From assembly GCA_001767575.1 (NCBI GenBank), contig MELI01000069.1, positions 7,588 to 21,218 of the forward strand: a stretch of 13,631 nucleotides of DNA. The letters run 5' to 3'. Made by a program: the position numbers and the translations under genes. This document shows, piece by piece, positions 1 through 8,467 of the stretch (position 1 is the first letter of the stretch; each line of letters opens with the position of its first letter). Source of the DNA: Candidatus Aquicultor primus (GTDB lineage: Bacteria > Actinomycetota > Aquicultoria > Aquicultorales > Aquicultoraceae). A model generated the notes under the pieces. The model made no database searches. It was not told where the DNA came from and worked only from the letters and a program-made list of their open reading frames with translations.

Positions 1-1598
1 CCTTCCGTAACTACCTCATTGAGGATGGTAAGTATACGGCTGTTGTCGACACAGGAGCCGAGATGGAGCACCGGCGGGATACCGACGGTCTCGCAGATCT
101 CCCTGAGACCCGGCCCCGCGATTTCCATAGTCTCCGGTGTCAGGTAGCCGGCTTTCGCGGCGCCTTGCGCGGCGCAACCGGTCATAACGACGAGGATATC
201 GCGTTTAATAAGCTCCTCGACGAGGAACTTGTGCGAGTCATCATGCGTGGTACGCGGGTTATTACACCCGACGATGGCCACCGCGCCCTGGATGCGGCCG
301 CTGATGATAGCATCATTTAGCGGACGGAACGAGCCGCGGAACTTGCCGCCGAGCATGTACTTGATATACTCGTGGCTGAAGCCGGCGACCATCGGTTTCT
401 TGTGATCGGGGATGAAGACATCGCCCTTGCGGTTTGCGAAGTTGTCGACGGCCGCTTTGACGATGGTCTTGGCAGTCTCTATCGCGTTGTGCTCATCGAA
501 CTGGATGTGCTCGGCACCGGTCATCATCGCGCGCTCGTTGGTCGTGATTACTTTCGTATGATACTTCTCAGCGATCTCAACGAGACCCTGGAAGACGCAT
601 TGTACGTCGACTATCATCGCATCGACGACGCCGGTCGCGATAGCGAGCTCCTGCTGGAGAACGTTACCGGCCGGGCCAACGCCGCGGCGCATCAAAACCT
701 CGTTACCGGTACAGCAGATACCGCCGAGCGTAATGCCCTCGGCACCCTTGCTCTTGGCATACTCTATCATCTCCGGACTGGTCGCAAGGTCGACGATCTT
801 CTCCGAGAGAAGCGGCTCGTGACCGTGGAGGATGATGTTCACTTCTTTTTCTTTCAAGATACCCAGATTCGCCTCTGCGCGAAGCGGTTTCGGGGTACCG
901 AACATGATGTCCGAAAGGTCGGTCGCCATCATGGAACCGCCCCAACCGTCAGCCAGCGCACAGCGGACCGATGACATCAGGATATGCTCGGCATCCTGGT
1001 CGGTTCCGGCGTGGGTCTGGTGCATGAGCTGCACGACCTCACGGTCGAAACCGCGCGGGAATATTGCCATCTCTTCCCATATTTTCTTGCGCTTCTCGGT
1101 AGCACGCTTGACATACATCATCGGGGTACCGGTTTGCTTGCCGTACTCCGCTAGAGCGGCCTCGCCGAGAGCGATAGCAATTTCCTGGACGGTCTTGCCT
1201 TCGGTCTCGATACCGAAATGCCCGGCCACTACCATCAGTTTCCCTTCGTCTTTGATGCCATAGCCCGGCGCCTCACCTTTAGCGGCGGCGAGGAACGTCA
1301 TGGCTACCGCGCGACCGTGGTCCGCGTGCGCGGACGCACCGGCGGCAACGGCGCGCGCGAGATTACGTGCGGCAACGGTGTGAATCGTCGCACCGCAGAC
1401 ACCTGTTTTTTCCCTGCCATTCTTACTTTTTCCGCCGAGGCGACATGGGCCCATGGCACAAACCCGGCAGCAGCTGCCTTCGGAGCCGAAGGTACAAGCC
1501 TTCATCTCCTCAGCTCGGCTGAACATGGTCGACGTGTCGCCGAGTCTCTCCAGCATCTCTATTGTCGCTGGATCCACGCTTCTAATCTTGTCTGACAT
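1..1598 (-). CDS. acsA: Anaerobic Ni-Fe CO dehydrogenase catalytic subunit, C-terminus cut by window edge
   Basis: Catalyses reversible CO2/CO interconversion, supplying CO to acetyl-CoA synthase in the Wood-Ljungdahl pathway; cytoplasmic. My translation from ATG at 1598 gives 532 codons before the window ends; family members run about 630-675 residues, so roughly 100-140 are missing. The N-terminus has the D/B-cluster cysteine block (C35, then GSCCRVCAMGPCR with C43, C44, C47, C52, then C68). The C-cluster positions are all visible: HGHEP at 258-262, C295 in GGICCTG, C334 in VDVQC, C445 in GCNNPR, C475 in TGCAAQG and C516 in GSCVDNSR. The start is supported by AAGGAGAG about 6 nt upstream. 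It follows acsD by 82 bp. I name it acsA rather than cooS because acsD, cooC and an acsV-like gene adjoin it; a monofunctional CooS cannot be excluded without seeing whether acsB follows. Confidence 0.96.
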   Translation of the reverse strand, partial: MSDKIRSVDPATIEMLERLGDTSTMFSRAEEMKACTFGSEGSCCRVCAMGPCRLGGKSKNGREKTGVCGATIHTVAARNLARAVAAGASAHADHGRAVAMTFLAAAKGEAPGYGIKDEGKLMVVAGHFGIETEGKTVQEIAIALGEAALAEYGKQTGTPMMYVKRATEKRKKIWEEMAIFPRGFDREVVQLMHQTHAGTDQDAEHILMSSVRCALADGWGGSMMATDLSDIMFGTPKPLRAEANLGILKEKEVNIILHGHEPLLSEKIVDLATSPEMIEYAKSKGAEGITLGGICCTGNEVLMRRGVGPAGNVLQQELAIATGVVDAMIVDVQCVFQGLVEIAEKYHTKVITTNERAMMTGAEHIQFDEHNAIETAKTIVKAAVDNFANRKGDVFIPDHKKPMVAGFSHEYIKYMLGGKFRGSFRPLNDAIISGRIQGAVAIVGCNNPRTTHDDSHKFLVEELIKRDILVVMTGCAAQGAAKAGYLTPETMEIAGPGLREICETVGIPPVLHLGSCVDNSRILTILNEVVTE

Positions 1599-1629
1599 AC
1601 TCTCTCCTTACTTTCGATCTAGTGATCTT

Positions 1630-1652
1630 GCGGCCCGACTTCGGTCGGCCGC
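1630..1652 (-). other. Intergenic GC-rich hairpin between acsD and acsA
   Basis: Arms 1630-1639 and 1644-1652 pair over 9 bp with a single bulged C at the 5' side (plus-strand view) and a TTCG/CGAA tetraloop. It sits about 30 nt after the acsD stop and 32 nt before the acsA start. On the minus strand it is followed by AAGATCACT rather than a T run, so it does not look like a full intrinsic terminator; partial termination, transcript processing or 3'-end protection of the acsD message are possible. Confidence 0.6.
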
Positions 1653-1680
1653 GTGATTCCTTAAAACAATGCCTGCTTTC

Positions 1681-2622
1681 TTAAGTCGTAAGTTCAGCAA
1701 TAGTCTGCTTGATGAGCTTGACCGACTCCGGATGTCTCATAATGAGCAGGTCTGCGCCGGCCATCATGACGGAGATAGCGGTCAGCGTCTCCCAGATGAT
1801 GCCGCGCTTCTTCTGGTCGCCCCACTGCGGCGCCTCTTCCTGGGTGATTTTGGCCTCTTTGGCCTTCCATACCTCTTTGCCGAGGTTGCTGATGGTCGGT
1901 GATTGGAGCATGTTGTCGTTCTGGGTCAGCGCGGCGAGTTTGATACGCTCGTTGACCGAGAAACAGTACTCGAGACCGTACCCGAGAGCGCCGGTCGACG
2001 GATCGACAAGAATGCTCTCGACGGGCACTCCGAGGTTGCTCATGAGAATATTAAGCTGCTTAGCCATATTGACGTCGATTGGGGTCTCGCCTGCTACCTT
2101 CGCATTAAAGCCCATCGCCGCCGCGGCGACTGATTTGTAGTTGTCCTCAACGGCCGGGCCGATGACGACATTTTTGCCCTGGGTAGCCTCGGCTACCGCT
2201 TTCAACACTTCACTATCTTTGTCCGCGTTGCCGCTACCGTAGATGATTACCGGAATCTTCACCGCATCCACAACGGCTTTGACGGTCGCGACCGCTTCCT
2301 CGGGACTCCTGTTGGCGCCATTCGGGTCGGTCCCGGCGAGCTGTAGGCATATCATGTCCGCGCCGAACTCGCTCTCACACTTTTTCGCCCACGCGACCGG
2401 GTCTCCCCATACATCGCCGATGACCGCTTGAAGTTCGTCCGCCCAACCAACCGGCTCGGTATCGAATACCTCCATCGCGATTTTTGGCCCGTTGGGAATG
2501 TTGCCTTCAAACCCGTAAAACGGCAGTGTGTTCTCGCCGCCGACGGCCACTTGGGTGTCGGAACCCAAGACTAATTCCCTGATCTTACCGGTGTATGCTT
2601 CAGTCGGTGCCTGAATTGCCAT
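1681..2622 (-). CDS. acsD: Corrinoid iron-sulfur protein small subunit (acetyl-CoA decarbonylase/synthase delta)
   Basis: A 313-residue TIM-barrel protein of the AcsD/CdhD family. With AcsC it forms the corrinoid iron-sulfur protein that receives the methyl group from methyl-THF and passes it to acetyl-CoA synthase. Length matches the family (about 310-325). Recognisable stretches include VGGENTLPFYGFEGN (about 28-42), AMEVFDTEP (about 50-58), a conserved LQLAGTDPNG (about 93-102), and VDPSTGALGYGLEY near 210. The ATG at 2622 has a strong GGGGGA Shine-Dalgarno about 6 nt upstream. folD ends 133 bp upstream and acsA begins 82 bp downstream. AcsC, its obligate partner, is not in the window. Delta-subunit and AcsD names refer to the same family; the bacterial context favours AcsD. 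Confidence 0.96.
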   Translation of the reverse strand: MAIQAPTEAYTGKIRELVLGSDTQVAVGGENTLPFYGFEGNIPNGPKIAMEVFDTEPVGWADELQAVIGDVWGDPVAWAKKCESEFGADMICLQLAGTDPNGANRSPEEAVATVKAVVDAVKIPVIIYGSGNADKDSEVLKAVAEATQGKNVVIGPAVEDNYKSVAAAAMGFNAKVAGETPIDVNMAKQLNILMSNLGVPVESILVDPSTGALGYGLEYCFSVNERIKLAALTQNDNMLQSPTISNLGKEVWKAKEAKITQEEAPQWGDQKKRGIIWETLTAISVMMAGADLLIMRHPESVKLIKQTIAELTT

Positions 2623-2669
2623 ATGTTCTCCCCCTTCTTTGAAACTTCCTTTTATAGTCTATATATACC

Positions 2670-2686
2670 GCACCCATCGCGGGTGC
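2670..2686 (-). other. Hairpin in the folD-acsD spacer, acsD-proximal
   Basis: Perfect 6-bp arms GCACCC/GGGTGC (2670-2675 and 2681-2686) around a 5-nt ATCGC loop, about 48 nt upstream of the acsD start on the minus strand. The following minus-strand sequence is A/T-rich (TATATATAGACTATAAAAGG) without a T run. It may protect a processed 5' end of the acsD message; the function is not shown. Confidence 0.45.
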
Positions 2687-2726
2687 CGATTACGCGAACG
2701 TTGTGCGCAACCCATGCCGCACAAGC

Positions 2727-2744
2727 ACCGGGTTTGCACCCGGT
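2727..2744 (-). other. Hairpin just after folD
   Basis: Perfect 7-bp arms ACCGGGT/ACCCGGT (2727-2733 and 2738-2744) with a TTGC loop, 11 nt past the folD stop. With the hairpin at 2670-2686 it makes a two-stem spacer between folD and acsD. No T tract follows on the minus strand, so a complete terminator is unlikely. Confidence 0.5.
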
Positions 2745-2755
2745 CGTGCCCGGCG

Positions 2756-3625
2756 CTATGCAAGAGCCGGAACGCCGGCGCGGCGTCTTGCTGAGTTTAC
2801 CGTGTTGTACATTAACATGGCAATGGTCATCGGACCTACGCCACCCGGAACCGGGGTAATAGCGGAAGCCTTCTGCGAGACCGCCTCAAAATCGACGTCG
2901 CCACAGAGCTTGCCGGTGTCGAGGCGGTTGACACCGACGTCGATTACGACTACGCCGTCTTTTACCATATCCGCGGTTATCATGTTTGGGCGCCCCGTCG
3001 CAACGACGAGCACATCCGCGCGGCGGCATACCTCGCCGAGGTCTTTAGTCTTCGAGTGACAGACGGTAACGGTAGCGCTCTCCTGTATAAGCATCAGCGC
3101 AACCGGCTTGCCGACGATATTGCTCCGGCCCACGACAACAGCCTCGGCACCCGCAAGCTGAACGTTAGACCTTTTTAGCAGGTGGATAACGCCATACGGA
3201 GTGCAAGGCTTAAATCCTTCGGTTCCTATTACTAAACGACCGACGTTTACCGGATGGAACCCGTCGACATCTTTGTCGGGGTCGATAGCCGCAATGACTT
3301 TGTTCTCGTCTATCTGCTTAGGCAACGGTAGCTGAACGAGGATACCATCGACTTCCGGGTCGTTGTTTAACTTCGCAACGAGGTCGAGCAGCTCTTGCTC
3401 AGATGTGTCTACCGAAAGAACAAACTTTTTCGAGACTAGTCCGAGCTCTTCGCAAGCTTTCTCCTTTTGGCCGACATAGACTTTAGAAGCCGGGTCCTCG
3501 CCTACCAGAACCACCGCAAGACCCGGGGTAACACCGGTTTCGGCTTGGAGTTTCTTGACCTCATCGACAAGCTCAGCCCGAATCTGGGCCGAGATCGCTT
3601 TACCATCAATAATTTTAGCCGTCAT
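2756..3625 (-). CDS. folD: Bifunctional methylene-THF dehydrogenase / methenyl-THF cyclohydrolase
   Basis: Converts 10-formyl-THF to 5,10-methenyl-THF and then methylene-THF, the middle steps of the methyl branch between Fhs and methylene-THF reductase. At 289 residues it is the normal FolD length. Catalytic residues fall at the same numbers as in E. coli FolD: Y50 and K54 in YVGQK, Q98 in VQLPLP and D121 in DKDVDGFHP. The dinucleotide-binding motif [12 protein letters not shown] is near 165-175, and [10 protein letters not shown] lies near the C-terminus. The ATG at 3625 follows an AGGAGG Shine-Dalgarno by 7 nt and lies only 16 nt after the cooC stop, so cooC and folD are almost certainly co-transcribed. 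Cofactor preference (NADP or NAD) cannot be told from what I can see. Confidence 0.97.
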   Translation of the reverse strand: MTAKIIDGKAISAQIRAELVDEVKKLQAETGVTPGLAVVLVGEDPASKVYVGQKEKACEELGLVSKKFVLSVDTSEQELLDLVAKLNNDPEVDGILVQLPLPKQIDENKVIAAIDPDKDVDGFHPVNVGRLVIGTEGFKPCTPYGVIHLLKRSNVQLAGAEAVVVGRSNIVGKPVALMLIQESATVTVCHSKTKDLGEVCRRADVLVVATGRPNMITADMVKDGVVVIDVGVNRLDTGKLCGDVDFEAVSQKASAITPVPGGVGPMTIAMLMYNTVNSARRRAGVPALA

Positions 3626-3641
3626 TCACATTCCTCCTAAG

Positions 3642-4403
3642 TTAGATGTCCAACTTGCCAAGTATATTATCTATTGCCTGAACCGCAGGCGAGCTCTCGG
3701 GGATCTTGATCGCCGGCATACGGTTGAGCGCATGCTCGAAGACGCTGTCGTCGAGCGGAACCGTTCCCAATACTTCCAAGTTTTGGCTCTCCGCCTCTTC
3801 CACCAGGCTGGCGGGGAGCTCCCCGTTGACTCTATTGATAATAAGGCCGACTTGCTTGACGCTGATTTCCATATCCTTAGCTAAATCGCGAATCCGGGCC
3901 GCAGTCATGATCCCAATCGGGCTCGGCTCGGAGACCAGGAGCAGCAGGTCTATCTTCTGGGTCGTGCGACGGCTCAAGTGCTCCATTCCGGCTTCGTTGT
4001 CGATTACTACATACGGGTAGTTCTTCGCGAGTATCTCGATGTAGCGCCTGAGCATGTTGTTAGCCGCGCAATAGCATCCGGGGCCCTCCGGTCGACCCAT
4101 GACGAGCAGATCGAATCCGGAACTCTCGACCACGGTATCCTGGAGAAGGTATTCCATGTACATGTCTTTGGTCATGCCGGCCGGGACCTCGTTGGCCCCG
4201 ATTTTGACCTTCAATTCCTCGCGCATCCCGCCGATGGTCGAATCGACCTCTACGCCGAGCTGCTCGTTTAAATTTATGTTAGCATCCGCGTCGACCGCAA
4301 ATACCGGCGTCTTCCCCGTACGCAAGAGATGACCGATGATCATACTCGTCAATGTCGTCTTTCCTGTGCCGCCTTTACCGGCGACCGCGATTGTAAAGCT
4401 CAA
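3642..4403 (-). CDS. cooC: CooC/AcsF-type nickel-inserting ATPase for CO dehydrogenase
   Basis: A 253-residue MinD/ParA-like P-loop ATPase that matures CO dehydrogenase (and possibly acetyl-CoA synthase) by ATP-dependent nickel delivery. The deviant Walker A motif GKGGTGKTT spans 9-17. DADAN at 38-42 gives the Asp-rich switch, and the CooC signature Cys-x-Cys is C110-Y-C112 in GPGCYC, the dimer-interface metal site. VVIDNEAGMEHLSRR supplies the Walker B-like strand. The start is TTG at 4403: an in-frame TAA lies two codons upstream, no in-frame ATG precedes the Walker A, and a GGAAGGTG Shine-Dalgarno sits about 7 nt away. It begins 128 bp after the AcsV-like gene and runs nearly into folD. 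AcsF and CooC are close homologues and I cannot separate them here. Confidence 0.94.
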   Translation of the reverse strand: MSFTIAVAGKGGTGKTTLTSMIIGHLLRTGKTPVFAVDADANINLNEQLGVEVDSTIGGMREELKVKIGANEVPAGMTKDMYMEYLLQDTVVESSGFDLLVMGRPEGPGCYCAANNMLRRYIEILAKNYPYVVIDNEAGMEHLSRRTTQKIDLLLLVSEPSPIGIMTAARIRDLAKDMEISVKQVGLIINRVNGELPASLVEEAESQNLEVLGTVPLDDSVFEHALNRMPAIKIPESSPAVQAIDNILGKLDI

Positions 4404-4422
4404 AACTTAACACCTTCCACTT

Positions 4423-4452
4423 GCTATACTTACAGCGATATCAGAACTCCAA
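4423..4452 (-). promoter_or_regulatory. Weak candidate promoter for cooC-folD-acsD-acsA
   Basis: TTGGAG (4447-4452) and TATAGC (4423-4428) on the minus strand are separated by 18 bp and would start transcription about 13 nt before the cooC TTG. Both boxes deviate from consensus and the spacer is long. The 128-bp gap is the only support beyond the match itself; read-through from the AcsV-like gene is equally plausible. Confidence 0.22.
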
Positions 4453-4531
4453 CCGCTGGTATTCCCTGCCAATTCTCGCAGTCTCAATTTGAGATTAAGG
4501 ACTCCAAATCCAAATATCAACAACCAAGCCC

Positions 4532-6496
4532 TTAACGAACATCCCGGCTGCCATAGATGCCGCTACGCTCTTTAACTCTCTGCGCCACCAACGGGAACGC
4601 GCCGATATCGGTGTGCGGCAGAAACAGGGCCGAGACGTAATTGTCCATGAAGCCCGGGTGTGTGCTCAGCTCCAGGTAGGTCATCCGTTGCGCGATATCC
4701 TTCGCGGAACGACGCGCGGATTGCGATAGGAGCACCAAATGCGCGCCCATCAAAGAGCCGTTACCCACATACATCACTTGTTCTGCGGTAAACTCGGGCA
4801 ACAGCCCTATGGTAATCGCTTGGTCTAGTTCCAAATAACGCCCGAAACCACCGGCGATAAGGACCCTCTCAATGGCTTCCACCGGCATCTGCATCGAATC
4901 CAAAAGCGTCGTGATACCGGCGTATATCGCACCCTTGGTGCGGATAAGGTTGTCGATATCGGCCTCGGTGATTACGATATCCTCTTTCGTCGCCGACTCG
5001 TCGGCCCAGACAAGCACATACTCGCCCTGGCCTCCGCCTTCGCGTATTCTCGGATGCCCAAGCTCGAGCTTGAACTTTCCTCTCTCGTCGATGATGCCGG
5101 TTAAGAAGAGTTCCGCCAGCGTGTCTATCAGGCCCGAGCCGCAGACACCCTTCGGTTTGGTCTGGCCGATCGTCAAAATCATCGGCTCGAGCGTCTCGGT
5201 GCTGATGCGGACGGTCTCTATCGCGCCTTTTACCGCGCGCATGCCATGTTTGACCGAGCCGCCCTCGAAAGCGGGGCCCGCCGAGCACGCGCAGGAAAGC
5301 AGCCACTCGGCGTTACCGAGCGCCATCTCGCCGTTGGTGCCGACATCTATATAGAGGGTGAGTTTATCCGTTTTATACACGCCCGAGGCCAAAAGGCCCG
5401 AGGTGATGTCGCCGCCCACGTAGCTCGCCCGTCCCGGGATACAATAGATGCGGGCGCCGTCGGCGATCTTTATGCCGAGATTGGACGCTTTGACTGTGGG
5501 GGTAAAGTTGACCGTTGGAATATAAGGTTCCTCGCGGATGTAGCGAGAATTGATTCCGTAGAAGAGATGGACCATCGTCGTGTTGCCGGCGGCGACCATG
5601 TAGACGATGTCATCCCGCTGAACGCCTGTTTTATCAAGGAGCCTGTCAATAAGGCCGTTAATCGTTTGGACTACCAGCGACTGCAATCTCTCGAGCCCGT
5701 CGTTCTTGAGTGAATAGACGATGCGCGATATTATATCTTCGCCACTGCTGACCTGGGCGTTATATTCAGACACCCTTCCGAGCGATTCCCTGGTATTGAG
5801 GTCTATAAGCTCTACATAGACCGAGGTGGTGCCGATGTCGACCGCCAACCCGTAATGCGTTTGCGCGCGGTCGCCCGAATCGAGCCGGATAAGGCGCGGG
5901 CATTCGCCGTCGGCGCCCTCCATGATAGTCGCGGTGACCTTCCAGTCGGCTTCGCGAAGCCTTACCGCCATCCGGCGCAGGCAATCGAGGTCGACCGTGA
6001 ATTCGCCGACTTTATGGGTGCGCGTCAGCTCACGCTTGAGTCGTTCGAGGTCGCTGAGGTTGTCTTCGAGTGTCGGTGGCGCGATTTCGATGTAGTACCT
6101 GTGTGTCGCGGGTTCTAAATCGAAATCGCCGAAAAGCTCGCTCAGATCTTTGCTCGTCAAGACCGACCCACGACTAACGGGGCGGTGTTCTCTCTCGAGG
6201 GCCGCCCTGCTATCGCCCATCTGTGTCTCGACCGGTATGCGCACTTCTATGTCACTTTTGACCTGCGTAGTGCATGCCAGCACGTAGCCCTGCTCGACTT
6301 GCTCGGGTGTGAGCTTCGCGGTCGCATGTTTGATTGTCTCACCCTTGTCGACGACGACACGACACTTTCCGCAGGTGCCCGTTCCGCCACATGATGCATT
6401 TATATGAACCCCGGCCAGCATCGCCGCCCGGATGATGTTTTCCCCTTCTTCTACTTCGACTCCTCTGTTGTCGGGGTAGAAATAAACCTTAGGCAT
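4532..6496 (-). CDS. acsV: Corrinoid-activating protein: 2Fe-2S ferredoxin plus ASKHA ATPase (RACo/AcsV type)
   Basis: Likely the ATP-dependent reductive activator that returns Co(II) of the corrinoid iron-sulfur protein to Co(I), so repairing inactivated AcsCD. The 654 residues start with a plant-type 2Fe-2S domain: C36-x5-C42-x2-C45 and C75 in LACTTQ. A linker follows (about 95-200), then a large ASKHA-fold domain with YGLAVDIGTTSVYVELIDL near 215 and LYIDVGTNGEMAL near 380, plus AGPAFEGG, KGVCGSGLIDT and AGGFGRYLEL farther on. The architecture and length match RACo/AcsV of acetogens; relatives activate other corrinoid proteins in methyltransferase systems, but the neighbouring acsD and cooC favour the acetyl-CoA pathway role. 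The ATG at 6496 has only a weak upstream purine stretch (GGTAAG). It follows fhs by 183 bp with a strong hairpin between. Confidence 0.92.
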   Translation of the reverse strand: MPKVYFYPDNRGVEVEEGENIIRAAMLAGVHINASCGGTGTCGKCRVVVDKGETIKHATAKLTPEQVEQGYVLACTTQVKSDIEVRIPVETQMGDSRAALEREHRPVSRGSVLTSKDLSELFGDFDLEPATHRYYIEIAPPTLEDNLSDLERLKRELTRTHKVGEFTVDLDCLRRMAVRLREADWKVTATIMEGADGECPRLIRLDSGDRAQTHYGLAVDIGTTSVYVELIDLNTRESLGRVSEYNAQVSSGEDIISRIVYSLKNDGLERLQSLVVQTINGLIDRLLDKTGVQRDDIVYMVAAGNTTMVHLFYGINSRYIREEPYIPTVNFTPTVKASNLGIKIADGARIYCIPGRASYVGGDITSGLLASGVYKTDKLTLYIDVGTNGEMALGNAEWLLSCACSAGPAFEGGSVKHGMRAVKGAIETVRISTETLEPMILTIGQTKPKGVCGSGLIDTLAELFLTGIIDERGKFKLELGHPRIREGGGQGEYVLVWADESATKEDIVITEADIDNLIRTKGAIYAGITTLLDSMQMPVEAIERVLIAGGFGRYLELDQAITIGLLPEFTAEQVMYVGNGSLMGAHLVLLSQSARRSAKDIAQRMTYLELSTHPGFMDNYVSALFLPHTDIGAFPLVAQRVKERSGIYGSRDVR

Positions 6497-6562
6497 ATTG
6501 AAACTTACCGACTTTCTTCTGCTGGATTCAAGCTCTTTCGAAAAGCTCCTGTCACAACTCAG

Positions 6563-6578
6563 GCCGCTTGAGTGCGGC
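6563..6578 (-). other. Short hairpin in the leader of the acsV-like gene
   Basis: GCCGC/GCGGC arms (6563-6567, 6574-6578) with a 6-nt loop, about 67 nt upstream of the ATG at 6496. This is a small stem that could arise by chance; it is noted because it is the only structure between the large hairpin at 6615-6651 and the gene. Confidence 0.3.
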
Positions 6579-6614
6579 TATTAACATGAAAATCTTGACC
6601 CGGCCACAAGTTTT

Positions 6615-6651
6615 GCTTGGGCGGGCTCTATCTAGTTAAGCCCGCCCAAGC
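6615..6651 (-). terminator. Strong 13-bp hairpin after fhs, terminator-like but without a T tail
   Basis: The arms 6615-6627 and 6639-6651 (GCTTGGGCGGGCT and its exact complement) pair perfectly over 13 bp around an 11-nt loop. It begins about 29 nt after the fhs stop. On the minus strand the sequence after the stem is AAAACTTGTGG, with no U run, so intrinsic termination would be atypical. It may be a partial terminator or a 3'-stabilising stem that lowers expression of the acsV-like and downstream genes relative to fhs. The plus-strand side is more T-rich, but no plus-strand gene reads into it. Confidence 0.6.
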
Positions 6652-6679
6652 TCTATTTGCTTTAGGGTAAAACCCGCTC

Positions 6680-8467
6680 CTAGAACAATCCGTTTACCTC
6701 GCCGGTCTCGACATTGACATCGACTCTTCTGTAAGCCGGGTCGGACGCCGTACCCGGCATCAGGCTGATGTCGCCTGCCATCGGGCAGAGGAACTTCGCG
6801 CCGCTGTAGACCAGGATGTCGCGAATGGGCAACGTCCAGCCCTTCGGCACACCTTTAAGCGTCGGGTCGTGCGAGAGGCTCAGGTGCGTCTTGACCATCA
6901 TGGTCTGGTAATCCGCGAACTGCGGGTCTGACTCGAAGCGCTTCGCTTTCTCCTCGGCAACCGGTGAGAAGTTAACGCCGTCGGCTCCGTAGACTTCCTT
7001 GGCTATCATCTCAACACGCTGACGCAGCGGCAACTCCAGCGGATAAAGCGGTTTGTAGTTGGACGGCTCGTTGGCCGCATCCATGACGGTATCCGCCAGC
7101 TCAGCCGCGCCCTCACCGCCGTACATCCAGTGATCGGACCTCGCGCAACGAACACCTATCTCGTCGCAGAGTTTCTTGACCAAGTCGGTCTCGGCCTGGG
7201 TGTCGGTGTAGAACGCGTTTACGCAGACGACCGGGACGATACCGGACTTCTTGACGACACCTATCATGTGGCGCAGGTTCTCGAAGCCCTTTTCGACCAA
7301 GTCGAGGTTCTCTCTGGTGTACTCTTCCGGAAGCGGGCGTCCCGGCACGACTTTCGGGCCACCGCCGTGCATCTTCATCGCCCTGATGGTCGCAACGATA
7401 ACGGAGACATTCGGGACATTACCGCTGAGACGGCACTTGACGTTCCAGAATTTCTCGAAGCCGATGTCGGCGGCGAAGCCGGACTCGGTTACGGTGTAGT
7501 CAAAGAGTTTCAGCGCCAAACGGTCGGAGATAATCGAGTTCTGTCCGATGGCGATATTTGCAAACGGCCCCGCGTGGATTAGGACCGGCTGGCCCTCGAC
7601 CGAGTAACAGAGCGTCGGGTTGATGGTATTACGCATCCACGCCGTCATGGCGCCGGCCACGTCGAGGTCGGATGTTGTGATAGGCTTACCCGTCCGGTCA
7701 TAAGCGACGGTGATCTTGCCAAGGCGATCGCGCATGTCGGCCAGGTCTTTAGAGACGGCGAGAATCGCCATCAGCTCGGAACCGACTGCGATACCAAACC
7801 GCGACGACATCGGATAGCCGTCTTTCTTGCCGCCAAGGCCGATTGTAATATTGCGAAGCGCTTGCGCGCAGAAGTCGATGATCCAGCCCATCTCGACGTT
7901 TTTCGGGTCGATGTCGAGGCGTTTTAGACCGCGCCTGGTGAGCTCTTCGTCGGTGTAGTTGCACTCGTGCTGGTAGCGCGAGGTCAAGGCTACCATTGCG
8001 AGGTTGTGGGCGTTCATGATGTCGTTGATATCACCGGTAAGGCCGAGCGAGAACTCGGTCATCGGGATAAGCAGCGCGTTGCCGCCGCCCGCCGCAGTAC
8101 CCTTAACGTTCATGGTCGGGCCGCCCGATGGCTGGCGAAGCGCGCCGCCCACGTTGATGCCCTTCACGCCGAGACCTTGAACGAGACCCATAGATACCGT
8201 GGTCTTGCCCTCGCCGAGAGGCGTCGGGGTGATTGCCGTAACCTCGATGTACTTTCCGTCCGGCTTGTCTTTAAGCCTGTTCATGATCTTGATGAAGTCG
8301 AGTCTCGGAGTCTTCCCGTAGGGAATCATCTCTTCTTTCTCGAGACCCAGCTTGCCAATCCATTCCTCAGTCGTCGGCAGATGTTTCTCGGCTTCCTGAG
8401 CTATCTGATAATCCTTGAACTTGGTTGGGTTCATTGAACGCGGTTCGTACTTTCCTTTTGCTCCCAT
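6680..8467 (-). CDS. fhs: Formate-tetrahydrofolate ligase, divergent long form
   Basis: ATP-dependent formation of 10-formyl-THF from formate and THF, the entry of the methyl branch and also a one-carbon source for purines. At 595 residues it is about 35 longer than the classical acetogen enzyme. The phosphate-binding loop [11 protein letters not shown] is at 80-90, and the C-terminus ends in the usual GEVNGLF-like motif. The block that in classical enzymes reads approximately LREPSLGPSFGIKGGAAGGG is here [20 protein letters not shown] (about 110-129), keeping the Arg (R111) but replacing the following Glu by Gln (Q112). An extra loop near 160-175 ([19 protein letters not shown]) adds length. 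The ATG at 8467 follows a near-perfect AAGGAGGT Shine-Dalgarno (8471-8478). A long leader and a good promoter lie upstream, making it the likely first gene of the pathway operon. Confidence 0.96.
   Translation of the reverse strand: MGAKGKYEPRSMNPTKFKDYQIAQEAEKHLPTTEEWIGKLGLEKEEMIPYGKTPRLDFIKIMNRLKDKPDGKYIEVTAITPTPLGEGKTTVSMGLVQGLGVKGINVGGALRQPSGGPTMNVKGTAAGGGNALLIPMTEFSLGLTGDINDIMNAHNLAMVALTSRYQHECNYTDEELTRRGLKRLDIDPKNVEMGWIIDFCAQALRNITIGLGGKKDGYPMSSRFGIAVGSELMAILAVSKDLADMRDRLGKITVAYDRTGKPITTSDLDVAGAMTAWMRNTINPTLCYSVEGQPVLIHAGPFANIAIGQNSIISDRLALKLFDYTVTESGFAADIGFEKFWNVKCRLSGNVPNVSVIVATIRAMKMHGGGPKVVPGRPLPEEYTRENLDLVEKGFENLRHMIGVVKKSGIVPVVCVNAFYTDTQAETDLVKKLCDEIGVRCARSDHWMYGGEGAAELADTVMDAANEPSNYKPLYPLELPLRQRVEMIAKEVYGADGVNFSPVAEEKAKRFESDPQFADYQTMMVKTHLSLSHDPTLKGVPKGWTLPIRDILVYSGAKFLCPMAGDISLMPGTASDPAYRRVDVNVETGEVNGLF

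Noticed and set aside
372..974. Long plus-strand open frame opposite the CO dehydrogenase gene
   Set aside because: It is antisense to a fully conserved CODH reading frame, its translation resembles no known protein and it lacks a good ribosome binding site. Similar plus-strand frames opposite every other gene are treated the same way.
4482..4494. TCTCAA-T-TTGAGA palindrome between the acsV-like gene and cooC
   Set aside because: The arms leave a one-base gap and are A/T-rich; it is too short and weak to call a hairpin or operator without comparative support.
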